Assembly (NCBI RefSeq): GCF_007049795.1
Contig: NZ_SCFY01000015.1
Location: forward strand, 62,001-126,000
Length of the DNA: 64,000 nucleotides
Direction: 5' to 3'
Origin: Ectopseudomonas mendocina
Lineage (GTDB): Bacteria; Pseudomonadota; Gammaproteobacteria; Pseudomonadales; Pseudomonadaceae
The notes under the pieces are model-generated. The model saw nothing but the letters and a program-made list of their open reading frames with translations. It was not told where the DNA came from and made no database searches. The number at the start of each line of letters is the position of its first letter. Positions within the stretch are counted from its first letter, which is position 1. Below are positions 27,595-38,893 of the stretch, in pieces. The position numbers and the translations under genes are program-made.

Positions 27595-28239
27595 ATGAAG
27601 ATCGCCAGCTTCGACGTCGACGCTCAGAAAGGCTTTACCCCACTGTGCCCCAACGAGCTACCGGTGCCCGAGGGCGACACCATCGTCCCGGCGCTGAACC
27701 AACTGGCCGCACGCGCCCAGCTGCGCATCGGCAGCAAGGATGCCCATAGCCCGCAAGCGGCCTGGGTCGTCGATAAACACGATGAGATGTTGCGCCCCCT
27801 GCCACTGGCCAATGCAGACCTGACCTGGGTCAGCCACTGCGTGCCTGGTACGCCCGGCTTCGAACTGCTCGATGACCTGCCCGCGCCGTTGGATTACAAC
27901 TACTTCGTGTGGAAAGGCGTCGAACCGGACCTGCACCCCTACGGTGCCTGCTATCACGACCTGGCCGAGAAGCGCAGCACGGGCGTGATCGAGTTTCTCC
28001 GGCAAAATGACGTCGACCTCGTTCTGGTCGGCGGCCTGGCCCTGGACTACTGCGTCAAGACCACCGCCCTGCAGCTGCGCCGCGCCGGCTTCGAGGTGAT
28101 CGTGCATCTGCCGGCCTGCCGAGCCATTGCCAGCGAAACGGCCGAAACCGCCTGCATCGCCATGCGCGAACAGGGCATCACACTTGCCACCAGCCTGGAA
28201 CAGCTGGATGACACCCTCGCCAAGGAGAACCTGCGATGA
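27595..28239 (+). CDS. pncA: nicotinamidase
   Basis: The 214-residue isochorismatase-fold enzyme hydrolyses nicotinamide to nicotinate and ammonia. The catalytic triad is visible as Asp9 (FDVDAQKGF), Lys107 (YFVWKGVEP) and Cys153 ([14 protein letters not shown]). GGAGG lies about 9 nt before the ATG. It is the first gene of the pncA-pncB-nadE operon under the NrtR palindrome, and its stop overlaps pncB by four bases. The active-site metal ligands (an Asp-x-His near residues 49-51, SKDAHS) are present. Confidence 0.95.
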   Translation: MKIASFDVDAQKGFTPLCPNELPVPEGDTIVPALNQLAARAQLRIGSKDAHSPQAAWVVDKHDEMLRPLPLANADLTWVSHCVPGTPGFELLDDLPAPLDYNYFVWKGVEPDLHPYGACYHDLAEKRSTGVIEFLRQNDVDLVLVGGLALDYCVKTTALQLRRAGFEVIVHLPACRAIASETAETACIAMREQGITLATSLEQLDDTLAKENLR

Positions 28240-29435
28240 GCGAGAGCATCTTCGCCGAGCGCACCGTGCAGAACCTGCTGGACACCGACTTCTACAAGCT
28301 GACCATGATGCAGGCGGTGCTGCACAACTACCCCAACGCCGAAGTGGAATGGGAGTTCCGCTGCCGCAGCAGCGAGGATCTGACGCCCTACCTGGCCGAA
28401 ATCCGCTACCAGATCGAACGCCTCAGCGAGCTGAGCCTAAGCGTCGACCAGCTCGCCTTTCTCGACAGCATTCCCTTCATCAAGCCCGACTTCATCCGCT
28501 TTCTGAGTTTGTTCCGCTTCAACCTGCGCTACGTGCACACCAACATCGAAGACGGCCAGTTGAACATCCGCCTGCGCGGTCCCTGGCTGCACGTGATCCT
28601 CTTCGAAGTACCGCTGCTGGCCATCGTCAGCGAAGTGCGCAACCGCTATCGCTACCGCGAAGTGCTGCTCGAACAGGCCGCCGAGCGCCTGTACGAGAAG
28701 CTCGATTGGCTCAAGGCCGAAGCCTCGCCGAGCGAACTGGCCGGCTTCCAGCTGGCTGATTTCGGTACTCGCCGGCGCTTCTCTTACCGCGTGCAGGAGC
28801 AGGCGGTGCATATCCTCAAGCGCGACTTCCCCGGGCGTTTCGTCGGTACCAGCAACGTGCACCTGGCCCGCGAATTCGACCTCAAGCCCATTGGCACCAT
28901 GGCCCACGAATGGTTGATGGCGCACCAGCAACTCGGCCCGCGCCTGATCGACAGCCAGATCGCCGCACTCGACTGCTGGGTGCGCGAATACCGCGGGTTA
29001 CTTGGCATCGCCCTGACCGACTGCATCACCATGGATGCCTTCCTGGCCGATTTCGACCTGTACTTCGCCAAGCTCTTCGACGGCCTGCGCCATGACTCCG
29101 GCGACCCACTGGTATGGGCGGAAAAAGCTATCGCCCACTACGAGAAACTCGGCATCGACCCCAAAAGCAAGACCCTGGTGTTCTCCGACGGGCTCGACCT
29201 GCCCAAGTCGCTGCAACTCTACCGTGCACTTTCCGGGCGAATCCACGTAAGCTTCGGCATCGGCACCAACCTGACCTGCGACATCCCTGGCGTCACTCCG
29301 ATGAACGTCGTGATCAAGATGACCGCCTGCAATGGTCAGCCGGTGGCGAAGATTTCCGATACGCCTGGCAAGACCCAATGCCGCGACGAGAATTTCGTCA
29401 GTTACCTGAAACACGTCTTTCGCGTGACCCAGTGA
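28236..29435 (+). CDS. pncB: nicotinate phosphoribosyltransferase
   Basis: The 399-residue enzyme joins nicotinate to PRPP, giving nicotinate mononucleotide in the Preiss-Handler pathway. Family signatures are [20 protein letters not shown] at the N-terminus, [11 protein letters not shown] (with the conserved His that is phosphorylated), [11 protein letters not shown], and GLRHDSGDP. The length is typical. It begins by ATGA overlap with pncA and lies 10 bp before nadE. Confidence 0.96.
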   Translation: MSESIFAERTVQNLLDTDFYKLTMMQAVLHNYPNAEVEWEFRCRSSEDLTPYLAEIRYQIERLSELSLSVDQLAFLDSIPFIKPDFIRFLSLFRFNLRYVHTNIEDGQLNIRLRGPWLHVILFEVPLLAIVSEVRNRYRYREVLLEQAAERLYEKLDWLKAEASPSELAGFQLADFGTRRRFSYRVQEQAVHILKRDFPGRFVGTSNVHLAREFDLKPIGTMAHEWLMAHQQLGPRLIDSQIAALDCWVREYRGLLGIALTDCITMDAFLADFDLYFAKLFDGLRHDSGDPLVWAEKAIAHYEKLGIDPKSKTLVFSDGLDLPKSLQLYRALSGRIHVSFGIGTNLTCDIPGVTPMNVVIKMTACNGQPVAKISDTPGKTQCRDENFVSYLKHVFRVTQ

Positions 29436-29445
29436 GGACCCAGAC

Positions 29446-30273
29446 ATGAGCAACCGCCAAGCCGAAATCGCCGCCGCCCTCGACGTCGTGCCGCCGTTCG
29501 CCGATGAGGTAGCGCTGAGCGCCGAAATCGAACGGCGCAAGACCTTTATCAAGAACACCCTGAAGAATTCCGGCCTCAAGGTACTGGTGCTGGGCATCAG
29601 CGGTGGCGTCGACTCGACCACGGCCGGGCGTCTGGCTCAGCTCGCGGTCGAGGAATTACGCGCCGAGAGCGGCGATAGCGCCTATCGCTTCATCGCCGTG
29701 CGTCTGCCGCACAACACCCAGCATGACGAGCATGACGCACAGGATTCACTGCAATTCATCCGTGCCGACGAGAACACTACAGTCAACATTGCTGATAGCG
29801 TCCACGGCCTGGCCCAGCAGGTCAGCCACCTGGAGCAACTAAGCCATGTCCGACGCGACTTCGTACTGGGCAACGTCAAGGCCCGCATTCGCATGGTCGC
29901 CCAGTTCGCCATCGCCAACGCCAACAACGGCCTGGTGATCGGCACCGATCATGCCGCCGAGGCAGTGATGGGCTTCTTCACCAAATTCGGTGATGGCGCC
30001 TGCGACCTGGCCCCGTTGTCTGGCCTGGTGAAGAAACAGGTACGCGCCATCGCCGCACATCTGGGCGCACCTCAGCATCTGGTGATGAAAACGCCGACCG
30101 CCGATCTGGAAGAACTGCGCCCGGGCAAACCGGACGAGGAAGCCCATGGCGTGACCTATGCCGAGATCGACGCCTTCCTGCATGGTGAGACCGTCAGCGT
30201 CGAGGCCTATGCCACCATCGTGCGCACCTACGACGCCACCCGCCACAAGCGCGAGCTGCCGCTGGTGCCTTGA
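29446..30273 (+). CDS. nadE: ammonia-dependent NAD synthetase
   Basis: The 275-residue enzyme amidates deamido-NAD. The PP-loop SGGVDST lies at about residue 50. [21 protein letters not shown] and [17 protein letters not shown] are typical of the short, NH3-dependent class, with no N-terminal nitrilase domain. It is the last gene of the operon and is followed by a strong terminator. The module lacks an adenylyltransferase gene (nadD/nadM), so that step must be supplied from elsewhere. Confidence 0.96.
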   Translation: MSNRQAEIAAALDVVPPFADEVALSAEIERRKTFIKNTLKNSGLKVLVLGISGGVDSTTAGRLAQLAVEELRAESGDSAYRFIAVRLPHNTQHDEHDAQDSLQFIRADENTTVNIADSVHGLAQQVSHLEQLSHVRRDFVLGNVKARIRMVAQFAIANANNGLVIGTDHAAEAVMGFFTKFGDGACDLAPLSGLVKKQVRAIAAHLGAPQHLVMKTPTADLEELRPGKPDEEAHGVTYAEIDAFLHGETVSVEAYATIVRTYDATRHKRELPLVP

Positions 30274-30290
30274 TCGCAGAGGGCAGAAAC

Positions 30291-30319
30291 GAAGAAGCCG
30301 GGCAATGCCCGGCTTCTTC
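30291..30319. terminator. bidirectional terminator between nadE and dcd
   Basis: GAAGAAGCCGGGC, a short loop, GCCCGGCTTCTTC. The genes converge on it from both sides. Confidence 0.85.
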
Positions 30320-30335
30320 GCATCAGGAGGTTCGA

Positions 30336-30902
30336 TCAGGCCTTGGGCAGGGTTACACCGGTCTGCCCCTGGTACTTGCCACCGCGATCGCGATAGGACA
30401 CCTCACAGGCCTCGTCGGACTGCAGGAACAGCATCTGTGCCACACCTTCGTTGGCGTAGATCTTCGCCGGCAGGTTGGTGGTATTGGAGAACTCCAGGGT
30501 CACGTGGCCTTCCCACTCCGGCTCCAGCGGCGTGACGTTGACGATGATGCCGCAACGCGCATAGGTGCTCTTGCCCAGGCAGATGGTCAACACGTCACGC
30601 GGAATACGGAAGTATTCGACGGTACGGGCCAGGGCAAAGGAGTTAGGCGGAATGATGCAAACGTCGCTCTTGATGTCGACGAAGCTCTTCTCATCGAAAT
30701 TCTTCGGGTCGACGATGGCCGAATGGATGTTGGTGAACACCTTGAATTCATCAGCGCAGCGTACGTCGTAGCCGTAGCTGGAAACACCGTAAGAGATGAC
30801 GCGACTGTCGTCGGCACCGCGTACCTGGCGCTCGACGTAGGGCTCGATCATGCCGTGTTCCTGGGCCATGCGGCGAATCCACTTGTCCGATTTGATGCTC
30901 AT
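30336..30902 (-). CDS. dcd: dCTP deaminase
   Basis: The 188-residue homotrimeric enzyme deaminates dCTP to dUTP for dTMP synthesis. Signatures are [23 protein letters not shown] sequence (here [12 protein letters not shown]), [16 protein letters not shown] containing the catalytic Glu, and [13 protein letters not shown]. The length matches the family. It is a single gene, convergent with nadE. In PAO1 it is close to apbC and metG, as it is here. Confidence 0.96.
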   Translation of the reverse strand: MSIKSDKWIRRMAQEHGMIEPYVERQVRGADDSRVISYGVSSYGYDVRCADEFKVFTNIHSAIVDPKNFDEKSFVDIKSDVCIIPPNSFALARTVEYFRIPRDVLTICLGKSTYARCGIIVNVTPLEPEWEGHVTLEFSNTTNLPAKIYANEGVAQMLFLQSDEACEVSYRDRGGKYQGQTGVTLPKA

Positions 30903-31202
30903 GGCGAGGTGTCCTGAGTGGGCTATTGCAAGAAAAGTGAGCGCATCTTACCGATGCAGGCGCCACGCTTCAAAGAGCGCAGCCTCCAGCGCCGGAGATT
31001 ATTTGCAAAAAAGGTGCATCGACTATTCGCACTTGGCGATAAAAACACGTATGGTGTCCCCACTGTGCTGCATGTGTCACCGCGAATCGCTACTTGATGC
31101 CTAGATCTCGATCCAAACATCGTCCGACTCCTAGTACTCGTTGCACTCAGTCCCGGCCTGGGCTTTTCCAGGGCTGCTATTACTTTTGTTAGGAGACATC
31201 AC
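30903..31202. other. dcd / cold-shock gene intergenic region
   Basis: This 300-bp divergent region lies between the dcd start and the cold-shock gene. It should contain both promoters and, as for other csp genes, a long 5' leader. TTTTGTTAGGAG just before 31203 gives the csp ribosome site. I see no further gene. Confidence 0.5.
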
Positions 31203-31412
31203 ATGTCCAATCGTCAGACTGGCACCGTCAAGTGGTTCAACGATGAGAAAGGCTACGGCTTCATCACCCCGCAATCCGGTGACGACCTCTTCGTACACTT
31301 CAAAGCGATTCAGAGCGATGGTTTCAAGAGCCTGAAAGAAGGCCAGCAAGTGACTTTCGTGGCCACCCGTGGTCAGAAAGGCATGCAAGCTGAGGAAGTT
31401 CAGGTTGTCTAA
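31203..31412 (+). CDS. CspA-family cold-shock protein
   Basis: The 69-residue single OB-fold protein has RNP1 KGYGFI (residues ~16-21) and RNP2 LFVHF (about 29-33), which bind single-stranded RNA or DNA. AGGAG precedes the ATG. It is monocistronic with a strong terminator. Which of the several Pseudomonas csp paralogues it represents cannot be settled from the sequence. Confidence 0.95.
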   Translation: MSNRQTGTVKWFNDEKGYGFITPQSGDDLFVHFKAIQSDGFKSLKEGQQVTFVATRGQKGMQAEEVQVV

Positions 31413-31435
31413 CCTGAGCTGACCTGCTTGAAAAG

Positions 31436-31461
31436 AGCCCCGCCTAGTGCGGGGCTTTTTT
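31436..31461 (+). terminator. intrinsic terminator of the cold-shock gene
   Basis: AGCCCCGC, CTAGT, GCGGGGCT followed by TTTTT. Confidence 0.9.
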
Positions 31462-31480
31462 ATGGGTGTTTGCACGCCCT

Positions 31481-31540
31481 GTAGGAGCGGATTTATCCGC
31501 GATTCGCGGCTGAAGCGGAATGCCGCCCAGCCGCTCCTAC
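31481..31540. repeat. REP-type inverted pair
   Basis: GTAGGAGCGG at the left and CCGCTCCTAC at the right bracket an imperfect stem. The GTAGGAGC core is the same as in the other REP elements of this window. Confidence 0.75.
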
Positions 31541-31714
31541 ATAAGCGGGACCGGTGCATTGATTACGTAACGCTGTCGCCGAAAGTGTTCGACGCCGCCG
31601 CCATCTGGACTGAGTCGAGTGATAGAACTGCGCAGGATGCCCACGTAAGCGGGCGATCGGAAAATCGCCAAGCCAGAAACGAGTCGCCTGCCTACCCTCT
31701 CCCGCCCTTCGGGC

Positions 31715-31740
31715 ACCCTCTCCCATAAATGGGAGAGGGT
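31715..31740. repeat. GGGAGAGGG-type palindrome
   Basis: ACCCTCTCCCAT, AA, ATGGGAGAGGGT form a perfect 12-bp inverted repeat downstream of apbC. A close relative lies at 38870-38893 in the rnf operon. There is no U-tract, so it is not a classical terminator. Confidence 0.7.
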
Positions 31741-31766
31741 CATCAGATGCCGCTGCGCGGCTGCTT

Positions 31767-32855
31767 TTAGTCCTCGCTGATCTCGATGCTCGGCATCGCC
31801 GGCTTACCCGCCAGGGCGATACGTGCGCCGACCTTGCGCGCCAGATCCTGGTAGATCATGGCGATCTGGCTTTCAGGATCGGCCACCGTGGTCGGTTTGC
31901 CGTCATCGGCCTGCATGCGGATGGCCATCGACAGTGGCAGCGAGGCCAGCAGCTCGACGCCATATTGCGCAGCCAGCTTCTCACCGCCGCCCTCGCCAAA
32001 CAGGTGTTCGGCATGGCCGCAGTTGGAGCAGATGTGCACGGCCATGTTTTCCACCACGCCCAACACCGGGATGTGCACCTTGCGGAACATCTCCACGCCT
32101 TTCTTGGCATCGAGCAGCGCCAGGTCCTGCGGCGTGGTGACGATCACGCTGCCAGCCACCGGCACCTTCTGCGCCAGGGTCAGCTGGATATCGCCGGTGC
32201 CCGGCGGCATGTCCACCACCAGGTAATCGAGATCGTTCCAGACGGTCTGGGTGATCAACTGCAGCAAAGCGCCACTGACCATCGGCCCGCGCCAGACCAT
32301 CGGCGTGTTGTCGTCGGTGAGAAAGGCCATGGACATCACCTGCACACCATGGGCCTCGAGCGGCACGAACCATTTCTGATCCTTCACCTGCGGGCGCGTG
32401 CCTTCGGCGATGCCGAACATGATGCCCTGGCTGGGGCCGTAGATATCAGCATCGAGAATGCCGACCCGCGCGCCTTCACGCGCCAGCGCCAACGCCAGGT
32501 TGGCTGCGGTGGTGGATTTGCCCACCCCGCCCTTGCCCGAGGCCACGGCAATCACGTTCTTCACACCGGCCAGGGCCGGCACCTGCGCCTGGCCCTGGTG
32601 CGAGTCGATTACGCAGTCGACCTGCACCCGCGCGCTCTCGACTGCATCGAGATTTTCCAGCGCCATCTGCAGCATCTGCGCCCAACCGTTCTTGAACAAA
32701 CCAGCGGCATAGCCCAGCTCCAGACGTACGGAAACACGCGCGCCCTGGATGTCAACCTCACGCAGGCAACCGGCGCTGACCGGGTCCTGATCGAGATGGG
32801 GGTCGGTGAACTGACGCAGACAGGCTTCGACCGCTTCGCGGGTGACGGCACTCAT
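31767..32855 (-). CDS. apbC: Mrp/ApbC iron-sulfur cluster carrier ATPase
   Basis: The 362-residue protein has an N-terminal DUF59/MIP18-like domain (residues ~1-85) and a P-loop NTPase domain with deviant Walker A GKGGVGKSTTAANLA near residue 105. The CSNCG motif holds the bridging Fe-S cluster in the dimer. It delivers [4Fe-4S] clusters to apoproteins. The ATG at 32855 has GGAG 8 nt upstream; longer frames read into the promoter region. It is divergent from metG, as in many gammaproteobacteria. Confidence 0.93.
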   Translation of the reverse strand: MSAVTREAVEACLRQFTDPHLDQDPVSAGCLREVDIQGARVSVRLELGYAAGLFKNGWAQMLQMALENLDAVESARVQVDCVIDSHQGQAQVPALAGVKNVIAVASGKGGVGKSTTAANLALALAREGARVGILDADIYGPSQGIMFGIAEGTRPQVKDQKWFVPLEAHGVQVMSMAFLTDDNTPMVWRGPMVSGALLQLITQTVWNDLDYLVVDMPPGTGDIQLTLAQKVPVAGSVIVTTPQDLALLDAKKGVEMFRKVHIPVLGVVENMAVHICSNCGHAEHLFGEGGGEKLAAQYGVELLASLPLSMAIRMQADDGKPTTVADPESQIAMIYQDLARKVGARIALAGKPAMPSIEISED

Positions 32856-33017
32856 GCATGAACTCCAGAAGGCAGCGGAAAAACAGGCCGGCATCATAGC
32901 AGCAGCGCCGCACCATGCGCGGCACATCGAGCATGCTTGCCTGCAGCAGGTGGCTTGCAGCCTGCCGCTGCTTTATAGTTGCCGACTTCCCTCGTTTTAC
33001 CAGTGCAGCCGATCACC

Positions 33018-35054
33018 ATGACCGAAGCCCGCAAGATTCTCGTTACCAGCGCCCTCCCCTACGCCAACGGCTCCATCCACCTCGGCCACATGCTCGAGTA
33101 CGTGCAGACCGACATGTGGGTGCGCTACCAGAAACTGCGCGGCAATCAGGCGATCTACGTCTGCGCCGACGACGCCCACGGTTCGGCGATCATGTTGCGC
33201 GCCGAGAAAGAAGGCATCGCGCCCGAGCAACTGATCGATGGCGTACGTGCCGAGCATATGGCCGACTTCGCCGACTTCGGCGTGGACTTCGACAACTACC
33301 ACTCGACTCACTCCGAGGAAAACCGTGAGCTGTCGGCGTCCATCTACCTGGCGCTGCGCGACAAGGGGCACATCGCCACCCGCGCCGTGACCCAATATTT
33401 CGACCCCGAGAAAGGCATGTTCCTCGCCGACCGCTTCATCAAGGGCACCTGTCCGAAATGCGGCACCGAGGACCAGTACGGCGACAACTGCGAGAAATGC
33501 GGTGCCACCTATTCGCCGACCGAGCTGAAGAACCCGCGCTCGGCCATCTCCGGCGCGGTGCCGGTGCTCAAGGAATCGCAGCACTTCTTCTTCAAGCTGC
33601 CGGACTTCGAAGCCATGCTCAAGCAGTGGACGCGCTCCGGCGCGCTGCAGGAAGCAGTGGCCAACAAGATCGCCGAGTGGCTCGACGGCGGTCTGCAGGA
33701 GTGGGACATCTCCCGCGACGCCCCCTACTTCGGCTTCGAGATTCCCGGCGAGCCGGGCAAGTACTTCTACGTCTGGCTGGACGCGCCGATCGGCTACATG
33801 GCCAGCTTCAAGAACCTCTGCAGCAAACGCCCGGAGCTGGATTTCGACGCGTTCTGGGGCAAGGACTCGAGCGCCGAGCTGTATCACTTCATCGGCAAGG
33901 ACATCGTCAACTTCCACGCCCTGTTCTGGCCGGCCATGCTCGAAGGCGCCGGCTACCGCAAGCCCACCGCGGTCAACGTGCACGGCTACCTGACAGTCAA
34001 CGGCCAGAAAATGTCCAAGTCGCGCGGCACCTTCATCAAGGCGCGCACCTACCTGGATCACCTGAATCCGGAATACCTGCGTTACTACTACGCCAGCAAG
34101 TTGGGCCGTGGCGTCGATGACCTCGACCTGAACCTCGAGGACTTCGTGCAGAAGGTCAACTCGGACTTGGTCGGCAAGGTCGTCAACATCGCCAGCCGCT
34201 GTGCCGGTTTCATCCACAAGGGCAACGCCGGCCTGCTGGTTGCCGCCAACCCGGAACCCGAGCTGTGGGATGCCTTCCAGGCCGCCGCGCCGAGTATCGC
34301 CGATGCCTACGAGGCGCGTGACTTCTCCCGCGCCATGCGCGAAATCATGGCGCTGGCCGACCGCGCCAACGCCTGGATCGCCGACAAGGCGCCCTGGTCA
34401 CTGAACAAGGTCGAAGGCAAACAAGCCGAGGTGCAGCAGATCTGCGCCCTGGGCATCAACCTGTTCCGCCAACTGGTGATCATGCTCAAGCCAGTGCTGC
34501 CGAAACTCGCCGCCGAGGCAGAAGCCTTCCTGAATGTGAAGCCTCAGTCCTGGGCCGACCTGGCACTGCCGCTGGCCAACCACCAGTTGAATCCGTTCAA
34601 CCCGCTGCTGACCCGCATCGAGCAACCGAAAATCGAAGCCATGATCGAAGCCTCCAAGGAAGACCTCGCTGCCGAAGCGCCCAAACCTCAGGGTAATGGC
34701 GAACTGGCCAAAGATCCGCTGGCAGCCGAGATCAACTTCGACGCCTTCGCTGCCGTCGACCTGCGCATCGCCCTGATCGAAAAATGCGAATTCGTCGAAG
34801 GCGCCGACAAGCTGCTGCGCCTGTCACTGGATATCGGCGACGAGAAGCGCAATGTGTTCTCCGGCATCAAATCCGCCTACCCGGACCCGAGCAAGCTGGA
34901 AGGCCGCCTGACCCTGTATGTCGCCAACCTGGCGCCGCGCAAGATGAAGTTCGGCATCAGCGAAGGCATGGTCCTGGCTGCCGGCCCCGGTGGAGAGGAA
35001 ATCTACCTGCTCAGCCCGGATAGCGGCGCCAAGCCAGGCCAGCGCGTCAAGTAA
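33018..35054 (+). CDS. metG: methionyl-tRNA synthetase
   Basis: The 678-residue class I synthetase has the HIGH-like motif HLGH at residues 21-24 within [16 protein letters not shown], and zinc cysteines C145, C148, C158 and C161. KMSKS lies at residues 331-335. A C-terminal EMAP-II/Trbp111 tRNA-binding domain follows from about residue 575 ([22 protein letters not shown]). The length matches the dimeric E. coli-type enzyme. I used the ATG at 33018, where the conserved N-terminus starts. Confidence 0.97.
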   Translation: MTEARKILVTSALPYANGSIHLGHMLEYVQTDMWVRYQKLRGNQAIYVCADDAHGSAIMLRAEKEGIAPEQLIDGVRAEHMADFADFGVDFDNYHSTHSEENRELSASIYLALRDKGHIATRAVTQYFDPEKGMFLADRFIKGTCPKCGTEDQYGDNCEKCGATYSPTELKNPRSAISGAVPVLKESQHFFFKLPDFEAMLKQWTRSGALQEAVANKIAEWLDGGLQEWDISRDAPYFGFEIPGEPGKYFYVWLDAPIGYMASFKNLCSKRPELDFDAFWGKDSSAELYHFIGKDIVNFHALFWPAMLEGAGYRKPTAVNVHGYLTVNGQKMSKSRGTFIKARTYLDHLNPEYLRYYYASKLGRGVDDLDLNLEDFVQKVNSDLVGKVVNIASRCAGFIHKGNAGLLVAANPEPELWDAFQAAAPSIADAYEARDFSRAMREIMALADRANAWIADKAPWSLNKVEGKQAEVQQICALGINLFRQLVIMLKPVLPKLAAEAEAFLNVKPQSWADLALPLANHQLNPFNPLLTRIEQPKIEAMIEASKEDLAAEAPKPQGNGELAKDPLAAEINFDAFAAVDLRIALIEKCEFVEGADKLLRLSLDIGDEKRNVFSGIKSAYPDPSKLEGRLTLYVANLAPRKMKFGISEGMVLAAGPGGEEIYLLSPDSGAKPGQRVK

Positions 35055-35080
35055 GCACACGCTAGGCTTATACTGTCGAA

Positions 35081-35105
35081 CAAGCCGGCCACTGCCGGCT
35101 TGTTT
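35081..35105 (+). terminator. intrinsic terminator of metG
   Basis: CAAGCCGGC, CACT, GCCGGCTTG and TTTG, 26 bp after the metG stop. Confidence 0.75.
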
Positions 35106-35172
35106 GCATCTACGCGCTTCCCGATAATAGGCGCCCTTTTCCTAAGGCCTTTGTGCATTCGACGGCAAACCG

Positions 35173-35757
35173 ATGACCGAACTCGTCCTGATCATGGTCA
35201 GCGCCATCCTGGTCAACAATTTCGTGCTGGTGCAGTTCCTCGGCCTGTGCCCGTTCATGGGCGTGTCGAAGAAGATCGAAACCGCCATCGGCCTGTCCCT
35301 GGCCACCACCTTCGTGTTGACCCTGGCGGCCATGTGCAGCTACCTGGTGCAGCAGTACGTGCTCAAACCGCTGGACCTGGAATTCCTGCGCACCATCAGC
35401 TTCATCCTGGTGATCGCCGTGGTGGTGCAATTCACCGAGATGGTGGTGAACAAGACCAGCCCGCTGCTCTATCGCGTGCTGGGCATTTTCCTGCCGCTGA
35501 TCACCACCAACTGCATCGTTCTTGGCGTCGCCCTGCTCAACGCCAACAAGGCCGAGTTCACCTTCATCACCGCCACCGTCAACGGCTTCGCCGCCGGCCT
35601 GGGTTTCTCCTTGGTGCTGGTGTTGTTCGCCGCCATGCGTGAGCGCATCGCCATCGCCGACGTGCCGAAATCCTTCCAGGGCGCAGCCATCGGCATGATT
35701 ACCGCCGGGTTGATGTCGCTGGCGTTCATGGGCTTCTCCGGGCTGATCAAGCTATGA
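35173..35757 (+). CDS. rnfA: Rnf/Rsx electron transport complex subunit A
   Basis: The 194-residue membrane protein has six predicted helices, the RnfA/NqrE fold. Conserved stretches are [20 protein letters not shown] at the N-terminus and [15 protein letters not shown] in the middle, each with the Cys that ligates the intramembrane [2Fe-2S] cluster. First gene of rnfABCDGE. The complex couples electron flow between NADH and ferredoxin to ion movement; as Rsx it also reduces SoxR. Confidence 0.96.
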   Translation: MTELVLIMVSAILVNNFVLVQFLGLCPFMGVSKKIETAIGLSLATTFVLTLAAMCSYLVQQYVLKPLDLEFLRTISFILVIAVVVQFTEMVVNKTSPLLYRVLGIFLPLITTNCIVLGVALLNANKAEFTFITATVNGFAAGLGFSLVLVLFAAMRERIAIADVPKSFQGAAIGMITAGLMSLAFMGFSGLIKL

Positions 35758-36329
35758 GCCTGGTTCTGGTCGCCGTCCTCGCCCTGCTCGCGCTATGCCT
35801 GATCGCCGGCGCCATCCTCGGGTTCGCCGCCGTGCGCTTCAAGGTCGAGGGCGACCCCATTGCCGAGCAGATCAACGCCCTGCTGCCGCAGACCCAGTGC
35901 GGCCAGTGCGGCTACCCCGGCTGCAAGCCCTACGCCGAAGCCATCGCCGGCGGCGACAAGATCAACAAATGCCCACCCGGCGGCGAAGCCACCATTGCAG
36001 CCCTGGCCGATCTGCTCGACGTCGAAGCAGAACCACTGGACGCGGTGGAAGGCGAAAAGCCGCAGATGGTCGCCTTTATCCGCGAAGCCGAGTGCATTGG
36101 CTGCACCAAATGCATCCAGGCCTGCCCGGTGGACGCCATCGTCGGCGCGGCGCGACAGATGCACACGGTGATCGTCAGCGAATGCACCGGCTGCGACCTA
36201 TGCGTCGAACCCTGCCCGGTGGACTGCATCGACATGATCGAAGTCGGCAGCAGCGTGCAGAGCTGGAAATGGGACAAGCCGCTGGCACCCGGCCAGTTGA
36301 TCACCAGTGACCGGGAGCAGGCGGCATGA
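35754..36329 (+). CDS. rnfB: Rnf/Rsx electron transport complex subunit B (ferredoxin-like)
   Basis: The 191-residue protein has an N-terminal membrane anchor, then a [4Fe-4S]-binding Fe-S domain ([19 protein letters not shown]). Two classical 4Fe-4S motifs follow ([14 protein letters not shown] and [14 protein letters not shown]). It carries electrons between the soluble and membrane parts. Its start overlaps the rnfA stop by four bases and its stop overlaps the rnfC start by four bases. Confidence 0.96.
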   Translation: MSLVLVAVLALLALCLIAGAILGFAAVRFKVEGDPIAEQINALLPQTQCGQCGYPGCKPYAEAIAGGDKINKCPPGGEATIAALADLLDVEAEPLDAVEGEKPQMVAFIREAECIGCTKCIQACPVDAIVGAARQMHTVIVSECTGCDLCVEPCPVDCIDMIEVGSSVQSWKWDKPLAPGQLITSDREQAA

Positions 36330-38770
36330 CCGTGCAGGAAAAGTTCTGGGAAATCCCCGGCGGCATCCATCCAGCCGAGCGCAAGGAGCTGTCCAACCGC
36401 ACACCGATCCAGCAGGCCCCGCTGCCCAAGCGCTTGCTGTTGCCGCTCGGTCAGCATATCGGCGCTGCCGCCGAACCCTGCGTGGCGGTCGGCCAGCGTG
36501 TGCGCAAGGGCGAGAAGATCGCCAATGCCAATGGCTTCGTCAGTGTGCCGTTGCATGCGCCGACTTCCGGCACCATAGCCTTTATGGGTGAACAGCCTTA
36601 TCCGCATGCTTCCAGCATGCTGGCGCAGGCCATCGTCATCGACAGCGATGGCCTGGACGAGTGGATCGAGCTGACGCCGCCTACCGACTACCGCAGCCTG
36701 GAGCCAGCCGAACTGCTGACGCTGATCCGCGAGGCCGGCATCAACGGCCTGGGCGGCGCCGGCTTCCCCACGGCGGTCAAACTCACTGCACGGCCGACGC
36801 AGAAGATCCACACACTGATCATCAACGGCACCGAATGCGAACCCTATATCACCGCCGATGACGTGCTGATGCGCGAGCGCGCCGCCGAGCTGCTGGCTGG
36901 TATCGAGGTGCTGGCCCACCTGATTCAGCCGCAGCAGGTGCTGATCGGCATCGAAGACAACAAGCCCGAGGCCATTGCGGCCGTACGTGCTGCCTGCGCC
37001 GGCCGCGACTATCAGGTGCGGGTGTTCCCGACTAAGTACCCGTCCGGCGGCGAGAAACAGCTGATCCAGATTCTCACCGGCGTCGAGGTGCCCAGCGGCG
37101 GCCTGCCGGCCGATATCGGCATTCTTTGCCAGAACGTCGGCACCTGTGTGGCCATCCACGACGCCGTACTGCTGGGCAAGCCACTGATATCACGCATCAC
37201 CACCCTGACCGGCGAAGCGCTTGCGCGACCCGGCAATGTCGAGGCGCTGATCGGCACGCCGGTGGGCGAGCTGCTGGCCTTCGCGGGGCTCGATGCGAGC
37301 AAGATCAATCGCCTGATCATGGGCGGGCCGATGATGGGCTTCACCCTACCCAGCCTCGATGTACCACTGATCAAGACCAGCAACTGCCTGCTGGCCAGCA
37401 CCGCCGCCGAACTGCCGCCACCACCGCCGGCCATGCCCTGCATCCGCTGCGGCGAATGCGCCGAGGCTTGCCCGGCCAGCCTGCTGCCGCAACAACTGCA
37501 CTTCTTCGCTCTGGGCCAGGAGCACGAACAGCTCAAGGCGCACAACCTGTTCGACTGCATCGAGTGCGGCGCCTGCGCCTATGTCTGCCCGTCGAGCATC
37601 CCGCTGGTGCAGTACTACCGTGTGGCCAAGGCGGAAATCCGCGAGCTGGAGCAGAAGCAACTCAAGGCCGAACACTCCAAACAGCGCTTCGAGCAACGCC
37701 AGGAACGCCTGCGCCGCGCCGAGGAGCAGAAGGAAGCCGAACGCAAGGCCCGCGCCGAGAAAGCCGCCCGCGCCAAGGCAGCACAAGCCGAAGCCCCACC
37801 TGCTGCGGCAGCAGCGCCGGCCGATGAAGCGCTGAAGAAACTCAAGATCGAAGCCAGCATGGCCCAGGTCGCACTGAAGAAGGCCGAGAAACAGCTGGCC
37901 GCCCACGACACGCCCGAACTGCAGGCGCAGGTCACTGAGCTGCGTGCAGCAGCCGAAGCCGCGCAGAAAGCGCTGGCCAATGCCCAGGCAGCAGCACCAG
38001 CCCCGACGCCCAAACCGGCCGGTGACGACGTGCTGAAGAAGGCCAAGATCGACGCCGCCATGCTCAAGGCGCAATTGCGCAAGCTGGAAAAAATCGAGAA
38101 CCCGGACGACGAGCAACAGGCCGAAGTCGCCCGCGTACGCCAGCAACTGGAAGCTGCCGAGAAGGCCCTGGCCGAGCTGGACAGCCAGAAGCCCACAGCC
38201 GCTGCCAAACCCGCTGGCGACGAAGCGCTGAAAAAAGCCAAGATCGAAGCCGCCATGCTCAAGGCCCAACTGCGCAAGCTGGAAAAGATCGAAACACCGG
38301 ACGACGAGCAACAAGCGGAAATCGCCCGTGTAAGCCAGCAGCTCGAAGCCGCCGAGAAAGCCCTGGCCGAGTTGCAGAGCCAGGCGCCGGCACCAGCCGC
38401 CAAACCCGCCGGCGACGATGTGCTGAAAAGAGCCAAGATCGAACTGGCAATGAAACGCGCCGAACTGAAGAAGGCAGAAAAGGCCGGCAGCGACGCCCCC
38501 GCGCTGCAACCGCTGCGCGATGCCCTGGCCGCCGCTGAACAAGCGCTGCACGCCGCCGAAGCGGCCTCGGGCAAACCGGCACCGGATCTGGCGCGCACCG
38601 AACGCCCAGGCGTGGACGAAAAACTCAAGGCGCTGAAGACCGAGGTAGCCTTCGCCCGAGCCGACCTGCGCAAGCTGGAACGTGACGACAATACTACTGC
38701 CGATGCACTGGAGCAGGCGCGCACACGCTTGAGCGAAGCAGAACACAAGCTGGCCGAATACCAACCCTGA
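36326..38770 (+). CDS. rnfC: Rnf/Rsx electron transport complex subunit C with repeated C-terminal tail
   Basis: The 814-residue peripheral subunit has an N-terminal barrel-sandwich region and an NADH/FMN-binding domain ([15 protein letters not shown] near residue 140). Two 4Fe-4S motifs follow ([12 protein letters not shown] near 372, [12 protein letters not shown] near 411). After residue ~430 a Lys/Glu/Ala-rich coiled-coil tail runs to the end, with five related units of about 65 residues. Each begins near PAGDxxLKKAKI and ends in [17 protein letters not shown] sequence. Long repeat tails are known for proteobacterial RnfC/RsxC. The gene begins by ATGA overlap with rnfB, but 228 bp separate it from rnfD. 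Confidence 0.95.
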   Translation: MTVQEKFWEIPGGIHPAERKELSNRTPIQQAPLPKRLLLPLGQHIGAAAEPCVAVGQRVRKGEKIANANGFVSVPLHAPTSGTIAFMGEQPYPHASSMLAQAIVIDSDGLDEWIELTPPTDYRSLEPAELLTLIREAGINGLGGAGFPTAVKLTARPTQKIHTLIINGTECEPYITADDVLMRERAAELLAGIEVLAHLIQPQQVLIGIEDNKPEAIAAVRAACAGRDYQVRVFPTKYPSGGEKQLIQILTGVEVPSGGLPADIGILCQNVGTCVAIHDAVLLGKPLISRITTLTGEALARPGNVEALIGTPVGELLAFAGLDASKINRLIMGGPMMGFTLPSLDVPLIKTSNCLLASTAAELPPPPPAMPCIRCGECAEACPASLLPQQLHFFALGQEHEQLKAHNLFDCIECGACAYVCPSSIPLVQYYRVAKAEIRELEQKQLKAEHSKQRFEQRQERLRRAEEQKEAERKARAEKAARAKAAQAEAPPAAAAAPADEALKKLKIEASMAQVALKKAEKQLAAHDTPELQAQVTELRAAAEAAQKALANAQAAAPAPTPKPAGDDVLKKAKIDAAMLKAQLRKLEKIENPDDEQQAEVARVRQQLEAAEKALAELDSQKPTAAAKPAGDEALKKAKIEAAMLKAQLRKLEKIETPDDEQQAEIARVSQQLEAAEKALAELQSQAPAPAAKPAGDDVLKRAKIELAMKRAELKKAEKAGSDAPALQPLRDALAAAEQALHAAEAASGKPAPDLARTERPGVDEKLKALKTEVAFARADLRKLERDDNTTADALEQARTRLSEAEHKLAEYQP

Positions 38771-38804
38771 CATCCGGCTCGGGAGCTGGCAGCACAACAA
38801 TCAA

Positions 38805-38893
38805 AGCCCCTCTCCCACTTGTGGGAGAGGGGCTGGGGAGAGGGCCAGTATACCGTCCCCTCTCCCCTGCCCTCTCCCGTAAACGGGAGAGGG
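38805..38893. repeat. two perfect palindromes between rnfC and rnfD
   Basis: A 30-bp palindrome (38805-38834; arm AGCCCCTCTCCCAC, centre TT) is followed by a 24-bp one (38870-38893; arm CCCTCTCCCGT, centre AA). The second matches the element at 31715-31740. They fill the only sizeable gap in the rnf operon. Confidence 0.85.

Larger units (their letters stand above)
31413..31766. other. intergenic region with terminator, REP pair and GGGAGAGGG palindrome
   Basis: These 354 bp lie between the cold-shock gene and the apbC stop. They hold the csp terminator (31436-31461), an inverted REP pair (31481-31540), a short GGCGAT/ATCGCC hairpin near 31650 and a perfect palindrome (31715-31740). No coding sequence is credible. 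Confidence 0.7.

Noticed and set aside
31481..31740. REP pair and palindrome as a CRISPR-like array
   Set aside because: Repeats are few, inverted, of different sequence and without regular spacers.
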